Assembly: GCA_001600495.1 (NCBI GenBank)
Contig: BCKE01000031.1
Location: 87,535 to 151,534, forward strand
Source of the DNA: Pilasporangium apinafurcum
Lineage: Eukaryota; Oomycota; Peronosporomycetes; Pythiales; Pythiaceae
Direction: 5' to 3'
DNA: 64,000 nt
Shown: in pieces, positions 21,201-30,076 of the stretch
Layout of the letters: each line of letters starts with the position of its first letter
Position numbering within the stretch: the stretch's first letter is position 1
Made by a program: the position numbers and the translations under genes
Notes under the pieces: model-generated
Told to the model about the DNA's origin: nothing
Seen by the model: the letters and a program-made list of their open reading frames with translations, nothing else
The model's database searches: none

Positions 21201-22727
21201 GAAGATCCAGATTTATCCCCGTGTATGCTGCTTTTGCGTGTGTTTCGTGGACTATTCTTCGCCACGACAACGTTTATGAAAAAAGGACGGACATTCGTTC
21301 CCCATTCAACGTTGAACTGTGCGTTCAGTGTGCTCATCTGTTTCGTCGGTCAATTGATAATGGCACTGATGATAGGTGAGATGGCAAATCTGTTCATCTT
21401 GTACATTGGGAATGAAGTACAGTTTCGTAAGAATCATATTAGTGTCGAGCTCTACCTTGGACGGCGGAAGGTGAGCAATCACTTAAAACTACGTGCTAGT
21501 GCGTTTTTGACTTCATGGTGGTCCTCCCATGCAGGAGTGAACTATCAGACCATCTTTGACGAGCTGCCTCCGAGTGTGAGAACAGAAGGAATATCATTTA
21601 TCGCGGAAAAACCACTTGTGTCTTTCCTCGAACGAGTTTTTCGACCACTTACTATTGGGATCGGTAATCTGAATAGTGCCAATAATGTAATGGAGAGTTT
21701 GAAATACTCTATCGCAAAGTGTTTGCGCTTCGAAGGCTATCCACGCGATGAAGATGTGATTGTAGAGGGCAATGTGTGCAATGACATGTATTTCGTGGTT
21801 CGTGGGCATCTGTTTTCTAAGAGCATATCAAATCCATTTCTCTATCATGCAAGGCGCTATTCAGCAGGAAATTATTTTGGAGAACATGGATTACTTGGCC
21901 ATTCAGTGAGCTTGTTCACAGTTTCGACCGCACGTTCTTGCGATTTATTTGTGCTTCGTTCCCAGGAGCTTCTTGAAGTTTTGAACACGCATGAATATTT
22001 CCATCTCATCTTGAAAATGGTGCAAGACATGGTTCGTCAACATAAAACGGTCGAAGAGTACTTTTATAATGACAACACAACCAGCACACAACCCAAAAAC
22101 CAAATCAGTGACAAGAAGCGACGAAGAGTATCTGCCCCCTCGACCGCGATGCCTGCCTTTCCAAGTAGTAGTATGAATAGTGAAGACAAGCATATGATTT
22201 TTGAGGCACATCTGACCAAACTTTTTCGAGAGAGTAACAACCCTGACTGGATACAGGCGTTCGGATTGTTTATGGAGATGATTCGTCCCAGTGGGTCATT
22301 AAATGATCTTGAGGATCAAAGTAATGACAATGATGTGAACAATAATCGTGGAGAAATCGTTCAAATTATAGCCACACCACAGCCACGTCGTGCGCAGTCC
22401 ACCCGAATAATTACATCTAATGGCAACGTAAATGAACCCATTATCCAAGATGGCAAAGAAAGTGTATTAACATCTGATGGATCTCATGAACAGCGCTTTA
22501 TACAAGATGTTGAGGCGACGCCTGGCGTCGAAGGATCCGCAGGAAATGGCCGACCTCATCCTGCCGACGTTAGCGATGAACATCTAAGGGATACTGCCAT
22601 GCAGTACACGAAGGAGCCACATCGATTATCACTCTCACAACAGGCACAACTGCCAACGTTTTCTACATCTTTGCAACATCCTATCGTGGAAGAAGAAGAT
22701 GAAGATCATGAAGATGCAAAACGATAG
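15225..22727 (+). CDS. Giant four-repeat cyclic-nucleotide-gated-type channel (pseudo-tetramer in one chain)
   Basis: This is a single 7.5-kb exon encoding 2,500 residues. Each quarter holds a six-helix channel module, C-linker and cyclic-nucleotide-binding fold: repeat 1 at about 40-465, repeat 2 at 680-1175, repeat 3 at 1230-1695, repeat 4 at 1800-2260. A disordered tail follows. Pore loops lie at 231-257, 904-927, 1436-1459 and 2004-2028. None has GYG or GFG: the cores read TGLFEGE, AGLNRTIE, SASSPGDPP and TFMKKGRTF. The nucleotide-pocket motif is complete in repeat 1 (FGE 423-425, PRSA 433-436), nearly so in repeat 3 (FGE 1653-1655, PRNA 1663-1666), and degenerate in 2 (FGT, no Arg) and 4 (FGE at 2218, Arg absent). 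CNG subunits normally assemble as tetramers of about 700 residues, so one chain could form a whole channel. Permeant ion and ligand are unknown. The start is the first in-frame ATG. Confidence 0.9.
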   Translation: MDYWRRRKSLSSPGSFHETFRHRARSGSAELLFSEVRNAYDPNSTFITTWQQMMLLCILYELVVLPFTATFDHHTVISRSRMDLLGVYLCEIFFYIDIYVRSNTGYYEDGDILRDRSKSRMKYLKSAGFVMDLLALPPLSLLPIQNFAVYPAVFEFHKLTRIWRVPSLISNLDNIYARYFVVLKMAKILGITFVVSHLIACARFSFGYDVHLDNHWLPEFPEHAQNGRTRYLMSLFWAFGLLTGLFEGELPHTNAQFAFTIFVALCGFSLFTYLCATFFMLSKCESADTETSEARVNQFKHLLAFHRVPETLQRQAVEYLKRYYTLVEANDREAAKLLCPSISIDIQIELLKDTVARIPVFQGCGMQFIKAMTSLLELDSYPAHFTLFRAGDHGDAMYIVNSGVLRTLVNGVNVRELRKGNFFGEVAVFANIPRSATMITATYCTLYKLSRFHAEKLLEGYPRHARQISHTINEMLKKDNQQEQTSENTSMQSRATMTRKSLYFQASVKMAMSKRGMTQRFSFEAAKSRVIPEDTNEHEARISPPPALSGLSKKVAPADILSVSANSVGYTSTTVDKSGINPQRGNFTAISSAPTSLPSRKVHPTQSNNSSTKKNIAPFDNRILPEENVSIGQRRWKLASLQASLLNGHFGLGDEKPIDVIKGFYEKMGVLGAPAPPTKYWWRKILLRKCIDAESRVRMAWILVLQLILCYNWAVIPLCLAFPINIGPTSLVWILNAVADGLLWVDIYLNFNLSFSISSEKITDTTRSAERYFRSWKFLLDILCAFPYTTLATVSVQQMATRIPRLARVWYLKDHFVEVQEYFLINSRKRLFFFGFLLLMLYHVVACLHFSVTYLEGFSSKEDAWIPSDDIYLKRVNDSCYRGVDGEVYEADRPEVRDIQAKQYFRSLYYATNVLAGLNRTIEPDSDIQYAIALAFMLSGFLITAIVVDNVQQRFTASAFEQKEFFATRARIQRFLKRQNAPLSIHQRVNSFLDFWWSSHRGAIIGELLQELPETIKRDITRSICTPAIETLWVLFRSIDKDQTILSLFEAPSDEARLRLETLFLDNLRFILYGQDEIIYRCGDYAAGLFFLLEGKVSLRLDGDLPWHVPLGGFFGTAALSDISKTDSVTNASTVTVGYAEHATAVSGCIVVYMPKEQLETMENLCPSLSIALRKLEKRLQETKVSRSSQIECFSPEASLLPLKLIKSRTIYHWVTDRLVFFLSLNDSRSINPDSTFITLWETWTFFAMTTQCVLVIYYSCFGVVSDGTSVYVHADTVTILFELCFLVDIYIRSRLGYYEYGNKVMDLQTVRRHYFCSIYFLVDVVAIIPLFMLNWFLPLKQRIELMNANKLLRLYKAPSQFKSLESKHIKLTMELRLFKLVYYTFLASHLFGSVWFDFAANTSGFGALGNTKEMAFGANKWLPGTDLQTADRSFQYFASLFWSFGLMSASSPGDPPKTVSQCVFTILTMTVGFFLFAYVIGNFSDVIELQDSENRHFVAKLGSLRHLLQHFKLPTSVEEKFKTYFFFKRFHSITQEHVLERVLPPSLVVDIRMFQLQPMIVKVAFLAGMEDSVTRMLVSLFTQILFLRDEYICKFGEEGSEMFFIFTGVLDIYVPATQQSGSTASINNVDEGAKTNIRELQKVNQITAGSYFGEAALFTKAPRNAYVKAKTSCILYKLSRKSLELVFERYPDWKQKVLRIVKIQQEQQRLSRLAVQIQTEDGRKGEKHKASPIDTGNNRVKDIEETLFSFTRAGCAKAKSPSSWPVFRIFKKSSMLSYLSRRLKMKVERIVKNTAALLVDDVEVQSKGYLIWLRMISICTVYMALLVPYRLSYDSLARWNAIPITLRIGEIICELAFWGDIWFHFRVRSNQQAMELYEQDHLQAYKRERLIWDLIAAFPIDHFILRFIFNSSDLITMRKWMRLNRCFKVRNLVYYQNEANRRSVSYELNRAQTYWLLYLLAMFWTSCAYFAVSMYDGFGNEWQAWLPAEELEDPDLSPCMLLLRVFRGLFFATTTFMKKGRTFVPHSTLNCAFSVLICFVGQLIMALMIGEMANLFILYIGNEVQFRKNHISVELYLGRRKVSNHLKLRASAFLTSWWSSHAGVNYQTIFDELPPSVRTEGISFIAEKPLVSFLERVFRPLTIGIGNLNSANNVMESLKYSIAKCLRFEGYPRDEDVIVEGNVCNDMYFVVRGHLFSKSISNPFLYHARRYSAGNYFGEHGLLGHSVSLFTVSTARSCDLFVLRSQELLEVLNTHEYFHLILKMVQDMVRQHKTVEEYFYNDNTTSTQPKNQISDKKRRRVSAPSTAMPAFPSSSMNSEDKHMIFEAHLTKLFRESNNPDWIQAFGLFMEMIRPSGSLNDLEDQSNDNDVNNNRGEIVQIIATPQPRRAQSTRIITSNGNVNEPIIQDGKESVLTSDGSHEQRFIQDVEATPGVEGSAGNGRPHPADVSDEHLRDTAMQYTKEPHRLSLSQQAQLPTFSTSLQHPIVEEEDEDHEDAKR

Positions 22728-22905
22728 CTTCGTGGTATAATGCATATATGTCCTAAATCATACGTAGGTATTAATTAATAATAAGAATTACTGTTCTGAC
22801 CTTATTAGCCGTACTTTACAGATTTTGACTGCGAGTCTTGCAAGCGAACCAAAGAACGAACACGATCTGCATTTAATAAATAATCTAGCAATATGTTTGC
22901 TGTTT

Positions 22906-24946
22906 CTAATCGTCTAATTCGAGCATATTCTCCATGCGCATGAGAATCTTGGTGAGATTGTTGAGTTTTGCTTCCAGTCGCTGCTCAGTTTCTAATAATC
23001 GGTCTTCCCACGCGCGTTGCAGTTCATATAATCGCATCATCAGCAATTCTTCGTCCACGACACGAGCCTGAGGTCGCCACATTGGGGTTGCCGCGTCTGA
23101 CACAGACCGAGCCCTTTTCAGCTCTTCACCCCGCGCTGGTGACAATGGTGTCGATGATGTGTACATGTGGTTCGACTGAGACGAATCAGTCTGTTCAGGT
23201 GTCTCTATCGATCCAGGCTGTGATTTGCCTTGAACTAGCTTGATAGAGGGTGCCTGAAATGCAGTTGGTCCACTCATCAAAGTGCCGATACTTCCTCGCC
23301 GTCGAGTGAACGCGGATATACTGTCACCTGATGGCTCACACATGGGCTGACGATGAAATGAAGAATGCGAAGATGGCCCCGATGTCGAACCGTGGTGTAA
23401 ACCCAACCCGGAGTTGAGATGTTGATTCATAAACGCGTGATTCTGCAGCATCTCTAAGTCATGCCGAAAGCGCGCAAGTTCTTCGTCTTCGAGCATACCA
23501 CTATTGTCGGTGTCGTAGACATTGATGACGTCGTCGATATCCAAATGGATGTCTTCAATGACTGCATGGAAGCGCTGCAGGATGGCCTCGATCTCATTCC
23601 GGCAGATCATGCGTTTGCCGCGCAAGTAGTCAACGTTGGTCTTCATGGTTTGATGCATCATTGACTTCATAACCTTCTGGAAGTTGGTGCCAATGACTGT
23701 GATAGGCAGCGCAAGTACGAGCATCCCGGTCAGTACGGTGGTACAGCCAACGATCTTCCCGGCGATGGTCACAGGTGTCATGTCTCCATACCCAACAGTT
23801 GACATCGTCACAATGCACCACCAAAACGACGAAGCGATGCTATTGTACGGATTTGGATCCACGCAGATGCAACTTGAAGCCGAAATAACGCGTTGCGCGG
23901 CGCCCATGACGCTATTTACCGCGTAAAAACGGTCGGCCTCAGCTACATTGATGCAATTGCCGACCCACCCGCCTTTGCGACACCCATCAGACGTGTACTC
24001 GGCGAAGTAGATCATACTGGCGAAGACAATCATAGCGATGGACATGAGAAACATAAGCATCGACAGCGGCTTCATGCTGATAGTGATGGCCTGTACAAAC
24101 ACTTGGATCGCCGAAGAGTACCGCGACATTTTTAAAACCCTAGCGACGCGTGTGAGACGCACAATACGAATGGCGCCGAAACTGCTTGCGTTCTCCACGG
24201 ACATGATGTTCTCCAAATAATATGGGAATATAGACGCAATGTCGATCCAATTAGCAAAATCTGCACGAATTGCGTGGGAATTAAATGATGATGCGAGTTT
24301 GGGGTGCTCAAATGATAAATTAAAGATCCCACTTACTTTTGATGAAGTCGCATTTGCTAGGGCAAAACAGAATGCGCACGGCAAACTCAAACGTAAACAT
24401 CGCAGCACAGATCGTCTCGATATACCCAAGCTCAACGGAAAATTTATCAAGCGAAGTCTCAGTTTGTGCAATAAATACGATGGTCGATATAATGATGAAG
24501 GCAAAAACAGCTATGGAGAAAACATACGCTGCTTGCGATGACTGTGGGTCATCTACCAACAACCAAATGGCTTGTGCACACCCTACTGGTTTCGGTGTGC
24601 CGATTGGTTCATCGTCTTCAGACGTCATCTCTGATGGCTTATTTGATTGAAAGCTGTCTCGTTGGGGCTCAATGGTTGTCATTTTAGGCCCTCGCGACAT
24701 CGATCTGTTATTTTCCGTGAACGACTCTGGTGGCGCAGGCATGATGGACGCTGTGGATCGTTTGCTTCGATTAGTGGTGATGGACGACACAGAGTTACGT
24801 CTGAACGTGGAGATGTTGGCCTGGACACGGAACATCGGTGAGTGACGCAAAGCAGACCGGCGTTTGGCCTCGCGTTCGATCACTTTGGAGAGCTTCAACG
24901 CCGTGTCTGTTAGTTCCAGGGGTCCATCGCCGCGTGACCCGATCAT
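22906..24946 (-). CDS. Voltage-gated potassium channel (Kv type) with C-terminal EF-hand
   Basis: Two exons (24946-24337 and 24260-22906) join in frame to give 654 residues. I start at the ATG giving MIGSRGDG, since the longer frame begins with TTG. A long basic, Ser-rich cytosolic N-terminus comes first. S1 and S2 lie near 137-195. S3 contains NWIDIASIFPYYLE. S4 at 234-250 (RIVRLTRVARVLKMSR) has Arg or Lys at every third position. The selectivity filter is TVGYGD at 358-363, so K+ selectivity is expected. The linker before the pore is long and contains C297, C306, C334 and C336. After S6 comes a helical region, then one canonical EF-hand loop, D453 to E464 (DTDNSGMLEDEE). Calcium sensing by the channel is inferred. 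A coiled-coil-like helix ends the protein. It is tail to tail with the four-repeat channel, 178 bases apart. Confidence 0.9.
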
Positions 24947-25295
24947 CACGCACGATGCCACCAATGCAATAAGGAAAGCGAGGATAAACTATACAAAGGA
25001 GCAGATATAGCGACGATGCGGATGACAGAGGAAAGCAGACACACTCATACAATCTGTTCGAAGAGGAAACGGCAGCGTAAATGGGGTATGCTTGTTTGCT
25101 GATATTGGTCTAAAAATACTACTTCACTTTCGCTTCAACTCGAGTGTCAACCTACAGCGACAAGAAGACACAACTTTGATAGGGAAGTACGAGAGGATAA
25201 TGGAAGCTATATGCCGAAAACGTTGTTGAATTTTAGTGCACAGTACATCACTCTCAATGACCAGATACAGCTGGCTCACCTGGTTTTCCACCATA
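24947..25295. other. Intergenic, Kv promoter side
   Basis: About 350 bases between the Kv start and the PUS1 stop. I see no gene. An upstream non-coding exon of the Kv gene is possible but not supported. Confidence 0.4.
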
Positions 25296-26982
25296 CTATT
25301 CTGCTGCTTCGATAGCTTTTGATACACTCTCTGCCCTCTCTGATTTTACTTCCTCTTCTTTGGCCATCACTGGCTTTACTGCTCGTGCTGCTTTCGCAGC
25401 TTCTCGTTTTTCAGCACGGTTGGTCAATGCCGCTTCTTCTTCTTTTTCCTTCTTCCATTCGTCATAGGGCTTTGCTACATATGCAAATGGCAACGACTCG
25501 AGCATGCGCAGCCATTTTGCGTACGTTCGCGTATCTTCTTCGTGCTTGATGATGTGTTCAAAAATAAACTCGTGTTTGAATTTCTCTACGCGTGCAGCCA
25601 CATCTGGGTCGTCCAGTGTCAGCGGTGGATGCGATGTCTGAATGGATTCAGCCATTTTCATATTGTACACTTCGAAGTGCGCCTGTGCTAGGTAAAGTCC
25701 AACGCTCGGTGCTTTGGGCAAATCCACCTTTTCCAGTTGTGTTGCGCGCTCAATGGTCGAGCTGTCGGTGACCCCGGAGACAATTTCCACGGCCGTGCCT
25801 ATCATCTTGCGAATGTGATGAAGCAGGAAACTTTGACCTACGACTCTTAATCGCACCCATTCCATGTTGTTCTGCACGAACGGCTTGTCTGCCATGAATG
25901 AGATGATGTACCGTTTGCATTGAGGGTTTGTTGGCTCCAATTTCGATGTGAAATTGTGGAAATTCTTTGTGCCTTCATACAGTTTAAGGACCGAGTTTAA
26001 CTTTTCCCACGTTTCATCCGACATGCGGAATTGTTGATGCTCCACCAGTGTAGCTGCATCAATGACGATGTCTTGGTTAATTCCCTCCTCCGTTTCATCA
26101 TGCAGCCCCGTTGGCCATTGAGTCACCTGGCTCGTTTTCGCTGCCGCAGAGCGACTACGTTTGCCGAAGATGAACGTTGGTGCGAGATATTCGTATGTAC
26201 GCTGATCACACGACATCTTGGCATTGAAGTTTTTGGTGACAGTGACCATGTGCATGACACGAATGTCTTCGGGTAACGCATTGTTGACCTTGTCGATAAA
26301 ACCCGCGATATCATCACCTACTTGCAGCTTGGCTGTCAGCAACTGACCGGCAGCATGGACACCTTTGTCCGTTCGGGCCGCTCTACTCCACCCAACCTAC
26401 AGACAGAGACCATCAAGTGTCAATAGTTGCTGCTTCATGAGCCATATAGCTTGATATTAGTGCGGCACTGTCATCAATTTTACCTTTTGAAGGAACCCGT
26501 AATTGCTTAAAGAGATGCCACCTGCCTCGAACAATGCACGCTCCAGCTCAGCTTCGATGGTTTTCACGCCTTCATTCCTGCATAGAAGCCAAAATCAGAC
26601 AACAGACTCAGTCAGCCATTCGTTATCTTGGATGCAAATACATTGTTAATAATAATGGATGTACGCACATTTGCATGCCAGAGTATTTTTTCCCACAGAA
26701 CGCTAGCCAAATACCGTACCGCCGTTTCGGAAACGGGTTGGCCTCATGTTTAGCGTCAGTAGTACCAGCACCATCTCCGTTTAGCTCGCGTTGCTTGGCC
26801 AATGCAGCGGCATAAGAACCTGGATGAATGGTCTCAGGAAAACCTGCACGGCGATCGACACGCTGCTGCTGTTCCTGCTCGGATTTGTCGTCTCTGTCTT
26901 CACCATTGCTATGAGTTGCTTTGTTCTTCTTGTTTTTGCGGCGAACGGCCCAATGTGTCTTGCGCTTCCCTCCTCCTGCCAT
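25296..26982 (-). CDS. PUS1: tRNA pseudouridine synthase, PUS1/TruA family
   Basis: Three exons (26982-26669, 26577-26484, 26396-25296) join in frame to 502 residues, starting MAGGGKRKTHW. PUS1 enzymes convert uridines to pseudouridine in tRNAs and some other RNAs. A basic N-terminal region precedes the catalytic domain, which opens with GIWLAFCGKKYSGMQM. The catalytic loop is SRAARTDKGVHAAGQ with the nucleophile Asp146; it lies just after the exon 2/3 junction, so the intron interrupts the active-site region without breaking it. The later LRVVGQSFLLHHIRKMIG is the second conserved TruA/PUS1 segment. The C-terminus is Ala/Lys/Glu-rich and low in complexity. High confidence for the family; PUS1 rather than PUS2/PUS3 is favoured by the long eukaryotic-type arrangement. 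Confidence 0.93.
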
Positions 26983-28168
26983 TTCCTCACCAGTAATAGT
27001 GATCTATTGAATGGATTGCCAATGAAATCGAAGAGCTGTGTTCTGTTCAGGGTTTTCCTAAGATAGAAATGTTTTTATTTCCAGGCTTTTTAGTCAATTT
27101 TTGTTCCTTATTTTTGAAGTTTTGCTTATGAAATATAGTTTATATAACACTATATGGGTCATTTTTACGTGGTTATTTACCGTATCTCACTAAAATTTAT
27201 GCGATCTTACTAGTCTAAAACGCATACACACATGATAATTTCCAATTCTCTGTCAACCAGAAATCACCACGAGACATCATGTATATGGATGTTACTGTTA
27301 GTATGCAGTTTGAGTGTAATTAGTCGCTACCCGACTCGGACAATCCCTCTCCACTAGATTCTAATTCACTCTTACTCTCGCTGTTGTCGATATCTTTTGT
27401 TCTATACATGTGCTCGTAAATGCCCGCTAAATGAGCATTTACTTTGTCAATACATCCCTGCACTTGTACAGGATAGAGTGATTGAATGTGAAGAAGATTA
27501 TACTTCGAAGACGTGTTCTTGCTGTGGGATAATCAACCACAGTATCCAAACATAAAGAGAATTTTCGTGCTCATCTTATAACTTGGTTACAGATCGCGAT
27601 ATCAACGCATCTAAAAGCATTTTTCTGAAGAACAAATGTTTGCTTTTGGGGCAATCTGATCCAGGCGTCAGATCGCCTTCCTCAAGGTGTCTGCTCGTCC
27701 AAGTACTTGTCAGACCCAAGTTGGTCAGTCGAAAAACAAAGACCAGGAATCATCATTTGTTACTTTCGTATTTCTTGAGAACTTGGTGATCTCCTGAGGC
27801 GAAAAGCTTTTGCTTTCAACTCATTTCCGATCATGCCCATTTCCAGCTGGTTATACTCTTCAATTTTGACATGTGAATGATAATAAAAGATCATATCCGG
27901 AGTGAACACATGATGCCCTTACAGGCACATTCTACATTACGAGTTTACGACCAGGAAAGTTCACTCAAATACACATTTTATGTTAATGCAATTGGACTGC
28001 AAAGCAAAGGAACTCATATGGTTTTCCGGATCACCTGGAAAGTGATTGAGTTTGTCAATCATGTTTCTAAGAGAAAAAAAACTATCGCCATGCCTGCTCA
28101 CTTGTGAATTTCCCTACAAACTATCTGACGATCTTCACAGCGAAAACTTATCCATAGACATCTGAGCC
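26983..28168. other. Divergent intergenic region (PUS1 and arabinanase)
   Basis: Nearly 1.2 kb, AT-rich near 27060-27260. Only short frames are present; a 76-codon frame at 27877-28107 (+) shows no recognised features. It should hold the promoters of PUS1 and the arabinanase gene. Confidence 0.45.
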
Positions 28169-29303
28169 ATGATGAATCTGCTGTCCAGCCTGACAGGGTT
28201 GTCTTTACTGCTTGCTGGATATGTTCATGGCTACGCCACCCCGAAGCTGTGTACTGGTACCTGCACGAATGCACATGACCCATCCATCATCCGGAACGAC
28301 AACGGCACGTACTTTCGGTTCTCCACCGGAAACAAGATCTCAATCCACACTGCCCCTGCTCTCTATGGACCTTGGACCTACCAAGGAGCAGTGCTGCCTA
28401 GTGGCTCCAAAATCGATCTGGACGGCAACGATGATCTGTGGGTAAGTATGTGTGAACTTCAGTTGAACCGCGATCTTTTCCTTGCAGCGTTGAAAAGTTA
28501 TGCTAAACAGTGTTTACCTTCACTGATTAGGCTCCAGACGTGCGCAAGGTCGGGAATTACTACTATCTGTACTACTCAGTGAGCACATTTGGCTCTCAGA
28601 ATTCAGCCATTGGACTTGCTCGCTCGTCCACGATGGATGTCGGTACCTGGACAGATTACGGCAGCACTGGTATCGCCAGTAGCTCGTCGAAACCTTACAA
28701 CGCTATTGACCCCAATCTCATTGAAGTGGGCAGCTCTTACTACATGACCTTTGGTAGTTTTTGGGACGGCATCTATCAAGTGAAAATGAAGTCCACCCCT
28801 ACAGCCGCGAATGGAGCGGCAACGCAGCTCGCGTACTCCACTGATGGTGAAGGTATTGAGGGCGCCTTTATGTTCCAGTATGGAAGCTATTACTATCTCT
28901 TCTATTCCAAGGGCCAATGCTGCGGCTATGATTCGTCCAAACCGGCGAGTGGTAAAGAGTACAAGATCATGTGCTGTCGCTCCACGTCTGCGACTGGTAG
29001 CTTTGTCGATGAAAGCGGCACGGCCTGCACCGATGGCGGTGGCACCGCTGTCCTTGAGTCTCATAGTTACGTCTACGGTCCCGGTGGTCAGGGCGTGTAC
29101 GATGACCCCACGTATGGCCCTGTGCTCTACTACCACTACGGTAAGTTTGCATTATACCTTTGGCATATGAGACTGAGCTTGGACTGACTCGTTAATATCT
29201 ATATGCTGCTGTTGTAGTGGACACTCGCGTTGGATATGCCGATGGCGACAAGAAGTTTGGATGGAACCAAATTGACTTTTCCACTGGATGGCCAGTCGTA
29301 TAG
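28169..29303 (+). CDS. Secreted endo-1,5-alpha-L-arabinanase, glycoside hydrolase family 43
   Basis: Three exons (28169-28441, 28531-29140, 29218-29303) give 322 residues. Residues 1-20 are a signal peptide ([20 protein letters not shown]). The GH43 five-bladed propeller follows, with all three catalytic acids in place: D37 (base, in AHDPSIIR), D151 (pKa modulator, in NAIDPNLI) and E201 (acid, in GIEGAFMF). The enzyme cuts the arabinan side chains of pectin, so it should act outside the cell on plant walls. The paired Cys in the mature N-terminus (CTGTC) and the CC doublets near 216-245 suggest disulfides. The start is the first of two adjacent ATGs. Fungal arabinanases have the same N-terminal layout, which is compatible with acquisition from fungi, but only a tree can decide. 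Confidence 0.92.
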
Positions 29304-30076
29304 AGATAATGAAGCGATCAAGTGTATGTAATTACAAGTGTCAATGAATGGATCATCGAGTTTGTGTCTTCCATAGAAATTTGAGTGAAACAAACAAGCC
29401 GTAACACGATACATAAGATATGATAGATATCATTTGGTTTACTTTTCGTTAGAGCACTTACTTTCTTGTGGATCGGAGTTTTCTGCAACGAGCAGTGGGG
29501 ACTTTCAACTCTCACATAAGCTTTCTATTGACTATGAGTATCCATAATTCGGTTGCTGATCATGTGGCTTGGAAAGTTGTCATCGCTTCCATCTATTTTC
29601 GAATGCAAGGGCTTCTAACGTCTTCTCATCTTCAACGTACAGTGAGTAGCCAGCGCACCTCGTCGGTGCAGACAAGGGCGGAACTGGATACTCACAAGAT
29701 CAATCTCCTCTTGTTCTGATTATAATTTTCATCCAATCACATCAATTCACTGCTTATCATTACATCCAATAAACAGCATCAACAACAGTCTAACTTATTT
29801 TCTACCAATAGAAAACAAATAATACACTATTATCTATCAATAAAGTATATGACATCCATTAGTCATTCAGGATATCCATCCATCTAGAATTTTATAAATA
29901 CTTAATTGAAAAATGTATTCCACACTTCACTCTTCGAGTGCGACACTTGTTCCAGGGTAGTGGAAGCGCTGGGCAGTAGCATCATCATCACGAGCGTTGA
30001 AGGACGAAGAGCACTATAATCAGCTACACAGACAGACTCCTTGTCGCTCTCTTTTTGTTGAGCTATCTCTCTAGAT
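29304..30076. other. Intergenic, AT-rich, promoter side of the PH-domain gene
   Basis: About 770 bases, strongly AT-rich at 29720-29910. No gene is seen. The last 150 bases are pyrimidine-rich (CTCTCTTTTTG, CTATCTCTCTAG) just before the ATG, as in many oomycete 5' leaders. Confidence 0.45.

Noticed and set aside
24947-24964. Longer start for the Kv channel (TTG) upstream of MIGSRGDG
   Set aside because: The codon is not ATG and an in-frame stop lies a few codons upstream; the first ATG at 24946 was used.
28603-29136. 177-codon minus-strand frame opposite the arabinanase
   Set aside because: The sense strand encodes a complete GH43 domain with catalytic residues; the antisense frame shows no motif.
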